Source: Mytilus edulis
Taxonomy: Eukaryota > Mollusca > Bivalvia > Mytilida > Mytilidae
DNA: 64,000 nucleotides
Direction of reading: 5' to 3'
Assembly: GCF_963676685.1 (NCBI RefSeq)
Contig: NC_092346.1
Location: 32,811,133-32,875,132 of the forward strand
Shown one piece after another: positions 45,141 through 56,238 of this stretch; the stretch's first letter is position 1; the number at the start of each line of letters is the position of its first letter. Position numbers and translations under genes: made by a program. The notes under the pieces are model-generated. The model saw nothing but the letters and a program-made list of their open reading frames with translations, had not been told where the DNA came from and ran no database searches.

Positions 45141-47430
45141 ATGTTCACACATTAACCGTTGTTTTAAGGAGTTATCTATACAAAGATAGGAAGATGTTGT
45201 ATGATAGTCCATATGACAACTATCCATTTGGACCATACAGTCGCTCTGAAAGAGAACAACACCACGTAATAACAGCCATTTTGACACAACTATCCACCAT
45301 TTTGTTCCTTTCTTGCCGATTATTTTTTTTACGAAATAATGAAATGAATAAAAGGAAAATGTGTTTGTTAAAGGGCCAGTTGAAGGCGCGGCATTTTCTC
45401 ATTGGTGTCCTTCTGTCCTTGTGTTCTGTTCTTTGGTCGGGTTGTTGTCTCTTTTATACATTCCCTGTTTCCGTCCTCGTTTTTATTGGACTGCAAATAG
45501 AATCGTACATTATATTAGAAAATTCGATAACTGTTTTTTTTTTTTTTTTGTAGAACCATTGTTTTCACGTTGCCATAATCTAAGCTTACGGACCCCGAGC
45601 AAATTTGCCATTTCTTGTGTTGCTATGCATATAGATCCGTTTTCTTTACATTTTTCCTCTTGTCATAGGCGGAGTGTATTTCATTGCTTTCAAATAGTTG
45701 AAATGATTTTAGTTTGATTAAGTTATTTATACAATCATAAAAATTACTTTTATTTGAGGGATGGACGTAACTTAAAGCAAAACCTCTGTTATCCAGGGTT
45801 TTTGACAGCGTGCTGATCGTCATTGAATATTTTTGTAGACTTCAATGATTCATATATTTATCAACCAAAGTATACGGCATTGGAATACTAGAATTCCTCA
45901 AACTAAATCAACAAATAAGACAAGAAATGCAAAAGTAAAATAATAAATAATGAACAGAAAGATTTCGAAATAAAAACCTCAGGCTCTTGTGAGACAGATT
46001 TCGCTTACTGAGACAAATGCGTCCACTTTATTAAAACTTCCCTATCAAACTAAGAACTTTGTCATGGCAATTAATGGGAATTTATTATTGGTTATTTTGA
46101 TTTTTCTATATTATTTAAGCGGATTTGACTTGTTCTTTCGCATTTGCTGTTGTCCGCAGCTTTTCTGTAGCACTATATGTTGCTAGGTAGAGCTAATATG
46201 TATACTCAAAGTTTGTTTTTAACGGGCCAATTGTCCAACTGGGAGCTCTATATCTTGCTATCGGATTAAATCTTTAGATACGCGCTTCCTTGTTCGTCTT
46301 TACCTAAGCTTTGGTTGATATGAGGTCAGACTTGTGCCTCGGTCTAAAATGAGGTCGTCTACTAGAATTGGTTTAGTTTTTTATGGACCAACGTTTTCAG
46401 CTATAGTCAGTGATGCCAGTGATGTTGCTTCCCATCACACACAAGTCAGCTCCTTCTGTTCTGAAATTCAAGTTTTTAGCATAAGAAATAGATACATTTT
46501 GGTGACCTGTTTTATTTATCTATTTAAGAAAATATTTATCTAATAAATTATTTATTTATTTATTGTCTTTTTTCCATTCCTTTTTTTTCTTCTACTTTTT
46601 TTTCAATTTTCTTGCTTTTTAACTAATTGTTTATATAATTATTCATTTAGTTATTTTTATTCATTTATTTCACTTTCTTTAACTAATTCTTTATATATCT
46701 ATTTAGAAATTTATATATTTATTTACTTATTTTCATTTTGATGTTCAGTGGTTTGGTCCTAGACATTCTTGTATCATAAATTTTTGGACGTTAGCGTTAA
46801 ATAATAAATTATCTTTGTTCAATATGTTGTAACCTCCGTTTAATTTAGACATCAAAGTGTCGTCTGTTCAATGGTGTTCAATTCTTAAACGTCAACAAAT
46901 CTTTTTTTCAAATCTAAACCTTTTTTAATTTGATGACGTGTATCATAAGTATTTAATTTAATCAGATAACTTGGAGTGATAAAAGAAACAAGAAAAGGAC
47001 CGATTCAAATCGGAAGTTTATAAATACTACTTTGAATTTTGATATTTGGTCGGTTATAGTGTACAGTGGGTGCAGACGGGCTATAAAAATACCTAGGCGT
47101 TTATAATTAGTTATGCTGCATGGCGATGACTGAATGTGCTTAGCACCATTTTTAATTTTCAATGCAAATGACCACTTTCATAAAGAGATGTTTATCATAT
47201 AACGATATGCGATAAGGTGTATCATTTTCAAAGCTTCGATTTAAAAACGTTATTAACGAAAGGTTTTAATTTTCACTGCTTCGGGTCCTTTTTTTTTAAA
47301 TTATTTGATCAAATCTATAATGAGTTTTTGGGAAATACAGTTTGTATATGATTTTGATAAGGGAGATCAATCATCGACGCTTGTTTTGTTTCTTTGAGAT
47401 GGGTACCGAAAGTAAAGTAAATAAACATTC
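45140..47430. other. No gene recognised
   Basis: AT-rich. Contains a fragment of the AGGAAGATGTTGTATGATAG repeat family (45187-45260), a T15 tract (about 45534), GGTCGGGTTGTTGTCTCTTT (about 45437), and a TTTATTTATT-rich stretch (46520-46740). ORFs are short and unsupported. Confidence 0.5.
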
Positions 47431-47436
47431 GGGACA

Positions 47437-47656
47437 GATCTACTCAGTAATCTAAGGCCAAACGTGTGGTTTTCTTTGTTGATCTACTCAGTAATCTAAG
47501 GCCAAACGTGTGGTTTTCTTTGTTGATCTACTCAGTAATCTAAGGCCAAACGTGTAGTTTTCTTTGTTGATCTACTCAGTAATCTAAGGCCAAACGTGTG
47601 GTTTTCTTTGTTGATCTACTCAGTAATCTAAGGCCAAACGTGTGGTTTTCTTTGTT
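47437..47656. repeat. 44-bp tandem repeat, five copies
   Basis: Five head-to-tail copies starting GATCTACTCAGTAATCTAAG and ending GTTTTCTTTGTT. Four are identical and one has a single G-to-A change, so the array is recent. Confidence 0.97.
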
Positions 47657-47799
47657 TTGCATCAGGTTTTTAATGATCTCCAAAAAGGAAAAAAATGAAA
47701 TTGAGTAAAAGTAAAATGCAGGGTTTTTTAAGAACATATTTGAAATTTAGTGATATGTTTATGTCCTGGACTGATTTTAAAGTGCACGAAAAAGGAAAA

Positions 47800-47985
47800 A
47801 TAACAAAAATACCGAACCTCAAGGAAATCCAAATCGGAAATCCCTTATCAAATGGTAAAATCCATAGCTCAAACAGTCAAACGAAACTTGGAAAAAAAAC
47901 TCATATTCCTGACTTGATATGTAGAAACTTTTAGATTAGGTTTTATAGCTAGCTAAACCTCTCACTTCTATGACATTCGCTCAAG
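47800..47985. repeat. Dispersed repeat with TATAGCTAGCTAAACCTCTC end
   Basis: Contains AAAATACCGAACCTCAAGGA, TCCCTTATCAAATGGTAAAA, ATATTCCTGACTTGATATG and TATAGCTAGCTAAACCTCTC. Related copies are at 55484-55680 (same strand) and 51684-51835 (reverse). Confidence 0.7.
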
Positions 47986-48462
47986 GTAGATCATAAGTAT
48001 ATACTTTTGGAGACCGATTTTTCTTATAATTATCAAAAATGAAGATTTCAATAAAGGCTTTTTTTTCTCAAAAATATGATAAAAAAGAATGAGTCGCCGC
48101 GCTATTTTTCAAGCTATGAGTCGTTGAAAATTGCCTAACTTTGGTTAGATTGTTCATGTAAAAACCCATTTATGTGCATAAAAAAAATTGAATGATGTCG
48201 TCAGAACTGTTCGCTATTGACGACAAAATATTACGGAATCGTCTGCAAAGTCCAGCAATGTGGGACATATATAAATAAGTTCTGTAAAACCCGTTTCTCG
48301 ATCACGTCCAATTTTATTCAAATTGATTTAACATAACTCGTAAACAAAACTAAACAAAATACTGAAATATTTTATATAGGTAAGTTACTTACTAAAGAGT
48401 ATATAATTTACTTATGTTAATACTCGCTGATCATTTATAGGGCTGGAAATGTACTATTAATA

Positions 48463-48735
48463 AAAGCAACAGTAGTATACCGCGGTTCGAAAGTCATAAA
48501 TCGATTGAAAGAAAAAACAAATCCGGGTTACAAACGGCTTAAACCGAGAGAAACACATCAAATATAAGATGAAAATAACGAAACAACAGAAACACTGAAG
48601 TATACAAAAAACAAACGACAATGCAACATACACAGAAACGAACTATAAGATAACAACTGCTCTTTTCCTTGATATAGGACATTTTAAGAAAAAAATGTTG
48701 GATTGAACCTAGTTTTGTGGCTAGCTCGCACTTTT
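48463..48735. repeat. Dispersed repeat, copy 2
   Basis: AGCAACAGTAGTATACCGCG, CATAAATCGATTGAAAGAAA, GAAACGAACTATAAGATAAC. Partner of 43943-44215, clearly diverged. Confidence 0.75.
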
Positions 48736-51680
48736 ATGAAAACTGGTCAATTTATTTAATGTTATTGATAGACATCATCAGTATAGGTCCATAGAAACAG
48801 AACAATATAGAAACAATTTCCAGTTTAACACAGATAGTTTACTGATAGAGCTGCGATGAGGTGGAAGATATACATCATGTTTTTCTTCATTGTCATTTCA
48901 ATGAACAATCAGCAGAACGAAAAGATATTTTTAGAGAACTTATAAATAGAATGATAATAATAAATAATTTTGACGCAAGTTGTCCCGATACACAAAATCT
49001 AAAACTATTAACCCGAAATAAAACCCTTCTTATAGGCTAGCTGTCTCTGATTTTATAAATCAATTATTCACGTCATTCGGACTTTGGTAGATATTTGTGT
49101 CATTGCAATTACTGTAAAATCAACCTTTTTTCGCGATTAGAAATATAACGCGCATATAAATCGTCGCGAAAATGTCAAATTGCTGCTGTAGAAAGGTCTT
49201 AACGCAAAATAAAGTAAACGCGAAAATAAGTTGGTTTACATGTATACCACATCTCCTTATTTTTATTTATGTTTACATCTGTGTACCAAAAGTTAATTTT
49301 TTCTCATATATATCTTATAGTTTTGTTTGTTTTTTGTTTGTTTGTGTGTTTTCTTGTTATGTTACTATTTCGTTGTCTTCGTGTCTTTGTAGCCTTGGCC
49401 AATGTCGGAGAATAAATAAATAGAATTGTTTTTCTTTTTTTCTATATGTGTGCATAATTTTGAAGTGTAATGTATTGAATAAATAAAGAAATCTTATGTT
49501 TTACTACACATAAAAATAGTTCCACACAATGTTGAACGGTTTGCTCTACTGTCAGTAAGTTGGGGTTAGACTATACATAGAAAAATATGAAAAAAACACT
49601 TTATAAATTTCATGCGTCCGAAGTATCTTTTTTTCATTTACCTTCAAAGCTGAATAGTTGAAAGCTCGGCTAAATAAATAAACATATATATACATGTAAT
49701 AGAAAAATATTATATGTATTTAGAATGAATTTTAGGTTTATATTGATAATAAAAAAAAATAATACAATTAAATATAATATATATTTTTCATCGCGTATGT
49801 TTCATAAAAATGTTTTATTTTTTAATAAAAATTGTACGCACGTTTCTGTCATGAACTTTAAATATATTAACTGATTTTAATTCAATAGAAGACAAAGTTA
49901 CCTCAGGAACAAAGGAAAGAATTTACAATTTACATTTTTGGTATTTTATATTAAAATAAATATTTTATTGGGAACATTTGTATGCTTTAATCCTCCCAAC
50001 AATATCCTGTTTGTTCGGTATTATTCTGTTACAAGAAAATTTACTTTGCGAATTGTCACTCATAATTATCTTCTAACCCTTCTCTTATTTTCATTCCTAT
50101 GTGCGTGTGTGTTGCATCCTATTAGATTTTTTCCTTCAGAAATTCACTTTGTATTTTGTTTCCGATCTTGTTTAATTTTTTAGGAACAAAAGTGATTACA
50201 GGTCCGTGGTTGGTGTTTAAAGTAATAAGAATACATTTGTCATGGAAAAAATATGTTGACCCGGCAAAAACGGATCATCGCTATATTGATTCTTTCGAAT
50301 TTTTAAGAAACGAATATCTGGGATACTTCTTCTGAATATCGTATTTTCTTGCCTTTTTTTTAGCAACAACAAAAAGTAACATATGCCATGAATTTTATTC
50401 CCCAAATTTGCTAATTAAATCTTCTAGGCTATATTTATTTTCAGTAATCTGTCAAATAGGCTCAAATCACTTAGAACAATTCGCAGACGCCTTTTTGCAG
50501 TTGGATTTGAAGGAACCAAATTTTTCGGTTTGATGAAGTTTAATTATCTCTATATATTAGAAGCTATAATTTCCCAGCTTCAGCTTGTTACCGATACAAT
50601 TAAATTATATCTTTGAATGTAAAACACATCAAAACTTGACAACATACATGTGAACATTTTTACAGTCGAGTGAGCTCACTCGGAGATGGAATATTAACTT
50701 GACATGTCCTTGTCCAAGAGAACAAGACATACTTCTGCAAAATACTAGGTCCATTTTCTTCGTCTTAATTTGCAATTTTACAAATTGCTACGAAGAATAG
50801 ATACAAAATTAGCGCCGATGGTCAATATGTTAATTTTTTACAAAAATTATAAGACTTGTCTGATGAAATTAACGACATTTTGAGGTACATGACAGCTGTA
50901 TCGTCTTCAAATTTTCAATGCATTAAAATGTTGCGCTTTTTTGTATTTTACAGATTTTTATTTATTTTTGAACATTTATAAATTATTACTCCGTTATCAA
51001 AAATTAAATTAAAATTTTTTAAGTGTTGTCATTACCATCCCATTAAATAATTTAACTTATTGCAAACCTGTTACCAAAGTTCAAATCTGAGAATTAAAAA
51101 ATGCCTGATATTCAACATAAAAGATAATTTAATTATAAAATGAGATAAAATATTTGGTCGCGGTCGCTTTTGACATGGGAGTCACCGATAATGTCCTCGT
51201 TAGAGGGATCTTTGCAGGAAATTACAGATATATCTCTGATAAGAACACGACAAAGTGTTGATAAGAATTTGAAGCAAGAAATTAAAGGGTCACAAAATGT
51301 CACCCTGCCTCAGAAAATTGCCTCCGTGTAATATTTATGTTGCACTGGCTGATAGTCATGGACATTATTTCTGTTGCATTACATGGTCATGGACAATATA
51401 CAAAGGGAGATAACACACTTGTAATATCGTGGACGTTACTGTTGATAGATACGCTGGAGTTGTCTCTAATAGGCTTTAAAAAATATAATTTAATTTGTAA
51501 ATAATAGACGATACTATAGAAAACAGAAATAACTTAATAGTCATTACTTCGGTACTGATATTATGTTTAACAACCCTTTTTTCAAAATTGTCCGTTTATA
51601 AATTTTGAATTTAGAAGAAACTAAGGTAGATAAATTTGGCTGTAAATCCAGGTTCAGTCAACCATTTTCTACATTTGAAA
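48735..51680. other. No gene recognised
   Basis: AT-rich intergenic sequence. No splice-flanked coding segment, RNA gene or bounded element could be supported on either strand. Confidence 0.5.
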
Positions 51681-51683
51681 ATG

Positions 51684-51835
51684 GCTGTACCAAGTCAGGA
51701 ATATGACAGTTGTTGTCCATTCGTTTGATGTGTTTTATCATTTGATTTTGCCATTTGATTAGGGACTTTCCGTTTTTAATTTTCCTCGGAGTTCAGTATT
51801 TTTGTGATTTTACTTTTTTCTAGGTCCCTTTTTGG
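51684..51835. repeat. Dispersed repeat, reverse copy
   Basis: ATGGCTGTACCAAGTCAGGA, CATTCGTTTGATGTGTTTTA, CATTTGATTAGGGACTTTCC. This is the reverse complement of the 55484-55680 repeat. Confidence 0.7.
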
Positions 51836-52342
51836 TCATATAGCTAGCTCTTCGCTTTCAAATATTCGGGCTTTGAGCATTCCTGATGAAAGTAAATCCA
51901 GAAAAGTGCTTGAATGCTCTTAATTTATAGGGAATACATGTTAATTAAATGAGAAAATACCATCGTAATGGATAATTTTAGTTTGATATTAGACATGGGC
52001 TGGTTTGCTTTGAAACAGTGTTAGAAATAATCTATAAGGAAATAGAAGTTTCTAAGTTATGGGGTTCATATGCTTCACAAACTTGCCAACATACACTTTT
52101 AGCTAATTTTAAAGAAAAGCCCAACACCCTTTCCCTTATCTTATCGATCGTTGTTAGAAAGCTTTTAAATAATAACCCCGAACCTTATGAAAATACACGT
52201 AATCGAATTGTGTCGCAAAAACTATAATCAGTTCAGGTAGATTAGTACTATTATATTGAATTCAAAGACAAAACCTCAAGCCAAACCATGGTTTGAGTCA
52301 TTTATAAGTAGACAACACTTACTAATGACAACATGACTTTCG

Positions 52343-52930
52343 AAATTTAAAGAAGATGTGGGTAAACATCAACGAGACAGCAACCAAACAAAACAATGAC
52401 AAAAAGGCATCTCGATGACAAGTCAGTCTTCAACAATATACCCACGCTGTCTGTATAATACCACGTCTAAATCGCCATCATCAAAGATATGGAATTCGCA
52501 CATCCATGCGGACAGTTGTATTCATTCACATGCACTATGGATTTTACAAGTGAAGCAGGAACTGCATGACTCTTCTGCAGCACACGCCTTCACTTCACCT
52601 CCACCCCCGCAAGTTTTCGCAAAAGCCAAACCGCATATTCAGCTATAGTTCCCGAAATTACAAATGTAAAACGAGAAAACGAACAACCTGATTATGAACA
52701 AAACACTGAACGAAAAGAGATATATGATATACAGCAGCAAACAACAACCACTACATTACAGGCTTCTCAGTTGGGACCGACACATATATATAATGTGATG
52801 GGGTTAACATGTTTAAAGGCACCAAGGTACAACTATCTCCCTGAAGTGGACAGTGGAGTTATAGTACAGCATAAGAACTGAGACGGTCAGTATAAAAATT
52901 AGTTGAAAAGGACTCAACTCCTTAGATCGA
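52343..52930. repeat. Interspersed bivalve-type repeat, longer form
   Basis: AAGAAGATGTGGGTAAACAT and GAGACAGCAACC, later CATATTCAGCTATAGTTCCC, GCTTCTCAGTTGGGACCGAC, GTTAACATGTTTAAAGGCAC and GTGGACAGTGGAGTTATAGT. Same module order as 2814-3130, with extra 3' modules shared with 55030-55130. Confidence 0.65.
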
Positions 52931-52938
52931 TTCAATGC

Positions 52939-52966
52939 AGAAACACACACACACACACACACACAA
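52939..52966. repeat. (AC)n microsatellite
   Basis: About twelve uninterrupted CA dinucleotides. Confidence 0.95.
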
Positions 52967-53059
52967 GCGCGAAGACCGGACGTGGTATAGCGTATTTATA
53001 CATTTCTAAAATAAAAGACACAACGTAGAGATCAGAGGCCGGGTATATTTTCGTTAACT

Positions 53060-54640
53060 GTTTCGTTTTCATGGCCGACGGGTTTTGTTGTTGTTAGAAT
53101 TGTGTCGCATTTGAACAAATCGGGGTCTTTATCTCCTTCTCCTTCTCCTTCCTTGCTAAGGACTTAATTCTTTAAGGGAATGAAGTCCACTAGGCGGAGA
53201 ATGAGACCGCAATTCTCCTGTAACTATTTATAAATAAAACGTTCCGAATATATACAATTTAAAACTATGTACACTTGGCTGCTGTCTATGGTGTTGGTTT
53301 CTGATGTGCACTATTGTTGGCTAGTGCACTCTGGAACCTCTCTATTGTCAGAGCTTCAGTTGTAGCTGTTGGAAGGTGGTTCCACTCTTGCATAGTCCGT
53401 GGAAAGTATGAGTACTTATATACTCTCTGGTTTGCCAGTGGTTGATATAGGATTTAGATGGAACTGGCATCAATGTTCACTAGCTCATGCTGGATCTTGT
53501 AAAGCATGACGAGTCGATGGTTACTTCGTCTGTTAGCTAGTGGTTCCCATCTGTGTGTCTTAATCATACTTGTAACACATCCAGGTGTTTTATCAGTGTA
53601 GTTGTTTGTTACAAACCTGGCGGCCCTCCTTTGCATTTGTTCTAAGCGGTTTACGTCCTCAGTTGTATGAGGGTCCCATGCCGCACGAGGATTTTCTAGT
53701 GTTTGTCTGACCAGAGACATATAGGCTGCATTTCGTACATTCTTGTTGCATTCTCAAAGGTTACGCCTAAGTAATCTGATGGCTTTTTTGGAAGTGACGT
53801 CAACATGATGTTTCCATTGTAGGTCCTTTACTGAAATTTACTCCTAGACATTGCTGGTTGGTACAGTTTCGAGAGTGTGGCCATGTAATTTATAGTAAGT
53901 CTCTTTTTTGGATTTACTGTTGGTGCTAATGCGGATGACGGTGCATTTTTTTCCAGTCTTCTAGTGCTGAAAGGTCCTGTTGTAGTTTGGCTTCGTCCTG
54001 GAAATTCTTGATATGGTGGAATAGGAGGCAGTCGTCAGTGAATAGTTTGACAGTTGAATGTTGAACTGTTTCTGGTATATAAGTCGTTAATAAATACTAA
54101 GAAGAGTAAGGGTCCTAACACAGTCCCTTGTGGGACCCTTGAAAGTACGTCTCCTAGTGTTGACTTACAGCCCCCAACTACCACTTGTTGTTTCTTGTTT
54201 TCTAAGATCTATTTCAGGTTTTCGTCTCTAATGCCATAGTGGTTAAGTTTGTTGAGTAATCTGCAGTGTGGGACTTTGTCAAAAGCCTTTGCAAAGTCGA
54301 GTAAAATTACGTCCACTTGATCTTTCCCTGATTTCAGTTGTTTGGAAATTCCTTCTATCGTTGAAATTAGTTGTGTCTCACAGGATCTACGAGCTCTTAA
54401 TCCATGCTGACTGTCTGTCAAGATGTGATTTTTTTCCAAAAATGTGATGACTGAGATCTGCGTATGGTGTGATCGAGAACTTTGCATGAAATAGAAGTTA
54501 GTGAAACTGGTCGATAATTTACTACAATATATTTTTCTTCTTTTTTGAATAGTGGGACTATTGTTGCTTCTTTCCAGTCGTTTGGTATTTCACCGTTGCC
54601 AATTGAGGTTTGGTGAAGTTTGGAACGCTTTTAAAGCTGA
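53060..54640 (-). mobile_element. 5'-truncated LINE (CR1/jockey-like) retrotransposon fragment
   Basis: Minus-strand homology to a non-LTR reverse transcriptase spans 53286-54612, with a 3' flank to about 53060 including a (CTCCTT)n stretch. Motifs in order from the right: GEIPNDWKEATIVPLFKKE, VNYRPVSLTSI, QHGLRARRSCETQLI, DVILLDFAKAFDKVPH, SRVPQGTVLGPLLFLVFIND, FTDDCLLFHHI (catalytic DD kept), then RRAARF and WNHLPTATTEALTIERFQSA before a TAG at 53286-53288. The reading frame is broken by stops and shifts, and the endonuclease and ORF1 are absent, so it is dead. Clade assignment is by motif impression only. Confidence 0.87.
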
Positions 54641-54808
54641 CTATATATATATTATTATATGATATAGATTTTGCTTTTTGTTGAAGGCTTTATGGTGATC
54701 TTTAATTAGTTAAATCCACGTCATTTTGGACTGTTGGTAAGTTGTCTCATTGTCATTCATACAACATCTCTTTATTTATATCAAACCCATATAAAATGTA
54801 TATGGTAA

Positions 54809-55270
54809 ATAAGAAGATGTGGCATAATTGCCCATGCGACAACTCTTCACCAGAAACCACATTACATGGAAGTTAACACTAGTACATGTCTCAGTACGGC
54901 TTTCAACAATGAACAAAACCCAAGGTCATATTGCATAGTCAGCTATAAAAGGTCCCAAAAAATAACAAATGCAAAACAATTCAAACAGTGAAAAAACTTT
55001 TTTTTTATCCTTCATTGAACTTTTGATGTCGTCCCAAACTTTGACAGTGGTGTAACAGTACAACATAAGAACGCACTTTAAAAATAAGTTGAAAATGACT
55101 TACAAATGTACCTCATCAGATCGAAACAAAGGAGTCATACATTTATAACTGACTATGCGATATGGGCTTTGCTCATTGTTGAAGACCGTACAGTGACAAA
55201 TAGTTGCAAATTGCTATGTCATTTGGTCACTTGTCGAGAGTTGTCTCATTGGCAATTATTACGCATATTT
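54809..55270. repeat. Two copies of an interspersed repeat in inverted orientation
   Basis: Left arm 54809-54957 (AAGAAGATGTGGCATAATTG ... GCATAGTCAGCTATAAAAGG). Right arm 55144-55270 is the reverse (GACTATGCGATATGGGCTTT ... GAGTTGTCTCATTGGCAATT). The arms are diverged. The middle includes the AACTTTGACAGTGGTGTAAC module. Confidence 0.7.
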
Positions 55271-55483
55271 TTTTTAATATATATATCCAACAGTCCGGGC
55301 GTGTCAGGGTACTTATTCATTAAAACAACATAAAAGACACCAAATACTGATCAATTTGAGAGTACACGCAGTTACTGGCAGCTAGTTCAAAGCCAAAAAC
55401 AACTAATACAAAAGCAGAGACATATATACAAAAAAAATAAATTAAAACTTGAAAAATATAAACATTTTTGAACAATATAAAAA

Positions 55484-55680
55484 AAGTAAAATCACAAAAA
55501 TTCTGAACTTCGAGAAAAATTCAAAACAAAAAGTCCCTAATCAAATGGCAAAATAAACCCAAACACATCAAACGAATGAATAACACCTGTCATATTCCTG
55601 ACTTGGTACAGGCATTGTCTTTTGATTGGATTGAACAGCCTGGTTTTATAGCTAGCTAAACCTCTCACGTGTATGACAAT
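55484..55680. repeat. Dispersed repeat, forward copy
   Basis: AGTAAAATCACAAAAATTCT, AAGTCCCTAATCAAATGGCA, CATATTCCTGACTTGGTACA, TATAGCTAGCTAAACCTCTC. See 47800-47985 and 51684-51835. Confidence 0.75.
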
Positions 55681-55919
55681 ACTAAAAAAGTTTGATCTAT
55701 AATAAAAAAGATTACTTCAATATAATTAACAGACTTAAATTTCAAAAGGATGTTTTTTTTTTGTCTTAAAATAAATCATGCACCTTAGTTTTTGATAGTT
55801 TAACCTCTTAATGATGCTTGGTAAATATCTTTAAACAAACCGAAAAGGTAATCGATCATTCAGTGCAATAAGCTTTGTTGTTTGCTTAAATTTTGACAAA
55901 AGGATAGCCTAACGTAATA

Positions 55920-56133
55920 AGACGCGACTTCACTGTGTTTTTTTTAATGAGGTACGAGGTCGGGATTGGTTGGTAGTTTTAGCTTCTCGCGTGGGTTTCC
56001 GGTTCCGACGAACTGATGATGAAACGTTAAAAATGTAAACAACTCATATTTTCAGTGCTATCGTATCCTGAAGATAAAATGCCGTTGAAAGCAGTATTAT
56101 GCGAGGATAATAGGAGTTTGTGCTATTTATGAA
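55920..56133 (+). promoter_or_regulatory. Putative GCN2 promoter/5' leader with upstream ORFs
   Basis: Locally CpG-richer than its surroundings. It contains an inverted CCAAT box (ATTGG, 55965-55969) and TGATGAAAC (56017-56025), which fits the TGATGNAAN CARE consensus bound by ATF4/C-EBP. Three upstream ATGs: ATGATGAAACGTTAA (56016-56030, 4 codons), a minimal ATG-TAA (56033-56038), and a 17-codon uORF (56079-56132) that stops one base before the main ATG. The transcription start is not visible, and a possible acceptor (TTTTCAG, 56048-56054) could splice the leader. Confidence 0.5.
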
Positions 56134-56238
56134 ATGGCTGACGACTCTCTTCTTCAGCGTCAAGAAGAGGAATGGCAAGTTTTGCAAGCGGTTTACATGG
56201 ATGATGTTGTCGATCTAAGAAAGAAGGTCGCATGGAAG
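56134..56238 (+). CDS. EIF2AK4: GCN2 exon 1 (start, RWD)
   Basis: 105 nt, ATG to donor gtatat, phase 0. MADDSLLQRQEEEWQVLQAV then YMDDVVDLRKKVAWK, matching the human RWD start (QRQDHELQALEAIYGADFQDL). Confidence 0.92.

Noticed and set aside
45128-45717. Hydrophobic + strand ORFs of 118-141 codons
   Set aside because: They overlap an interspersed repeat fragment and poly-T. No domain, no splice structure and no coding-like composition.
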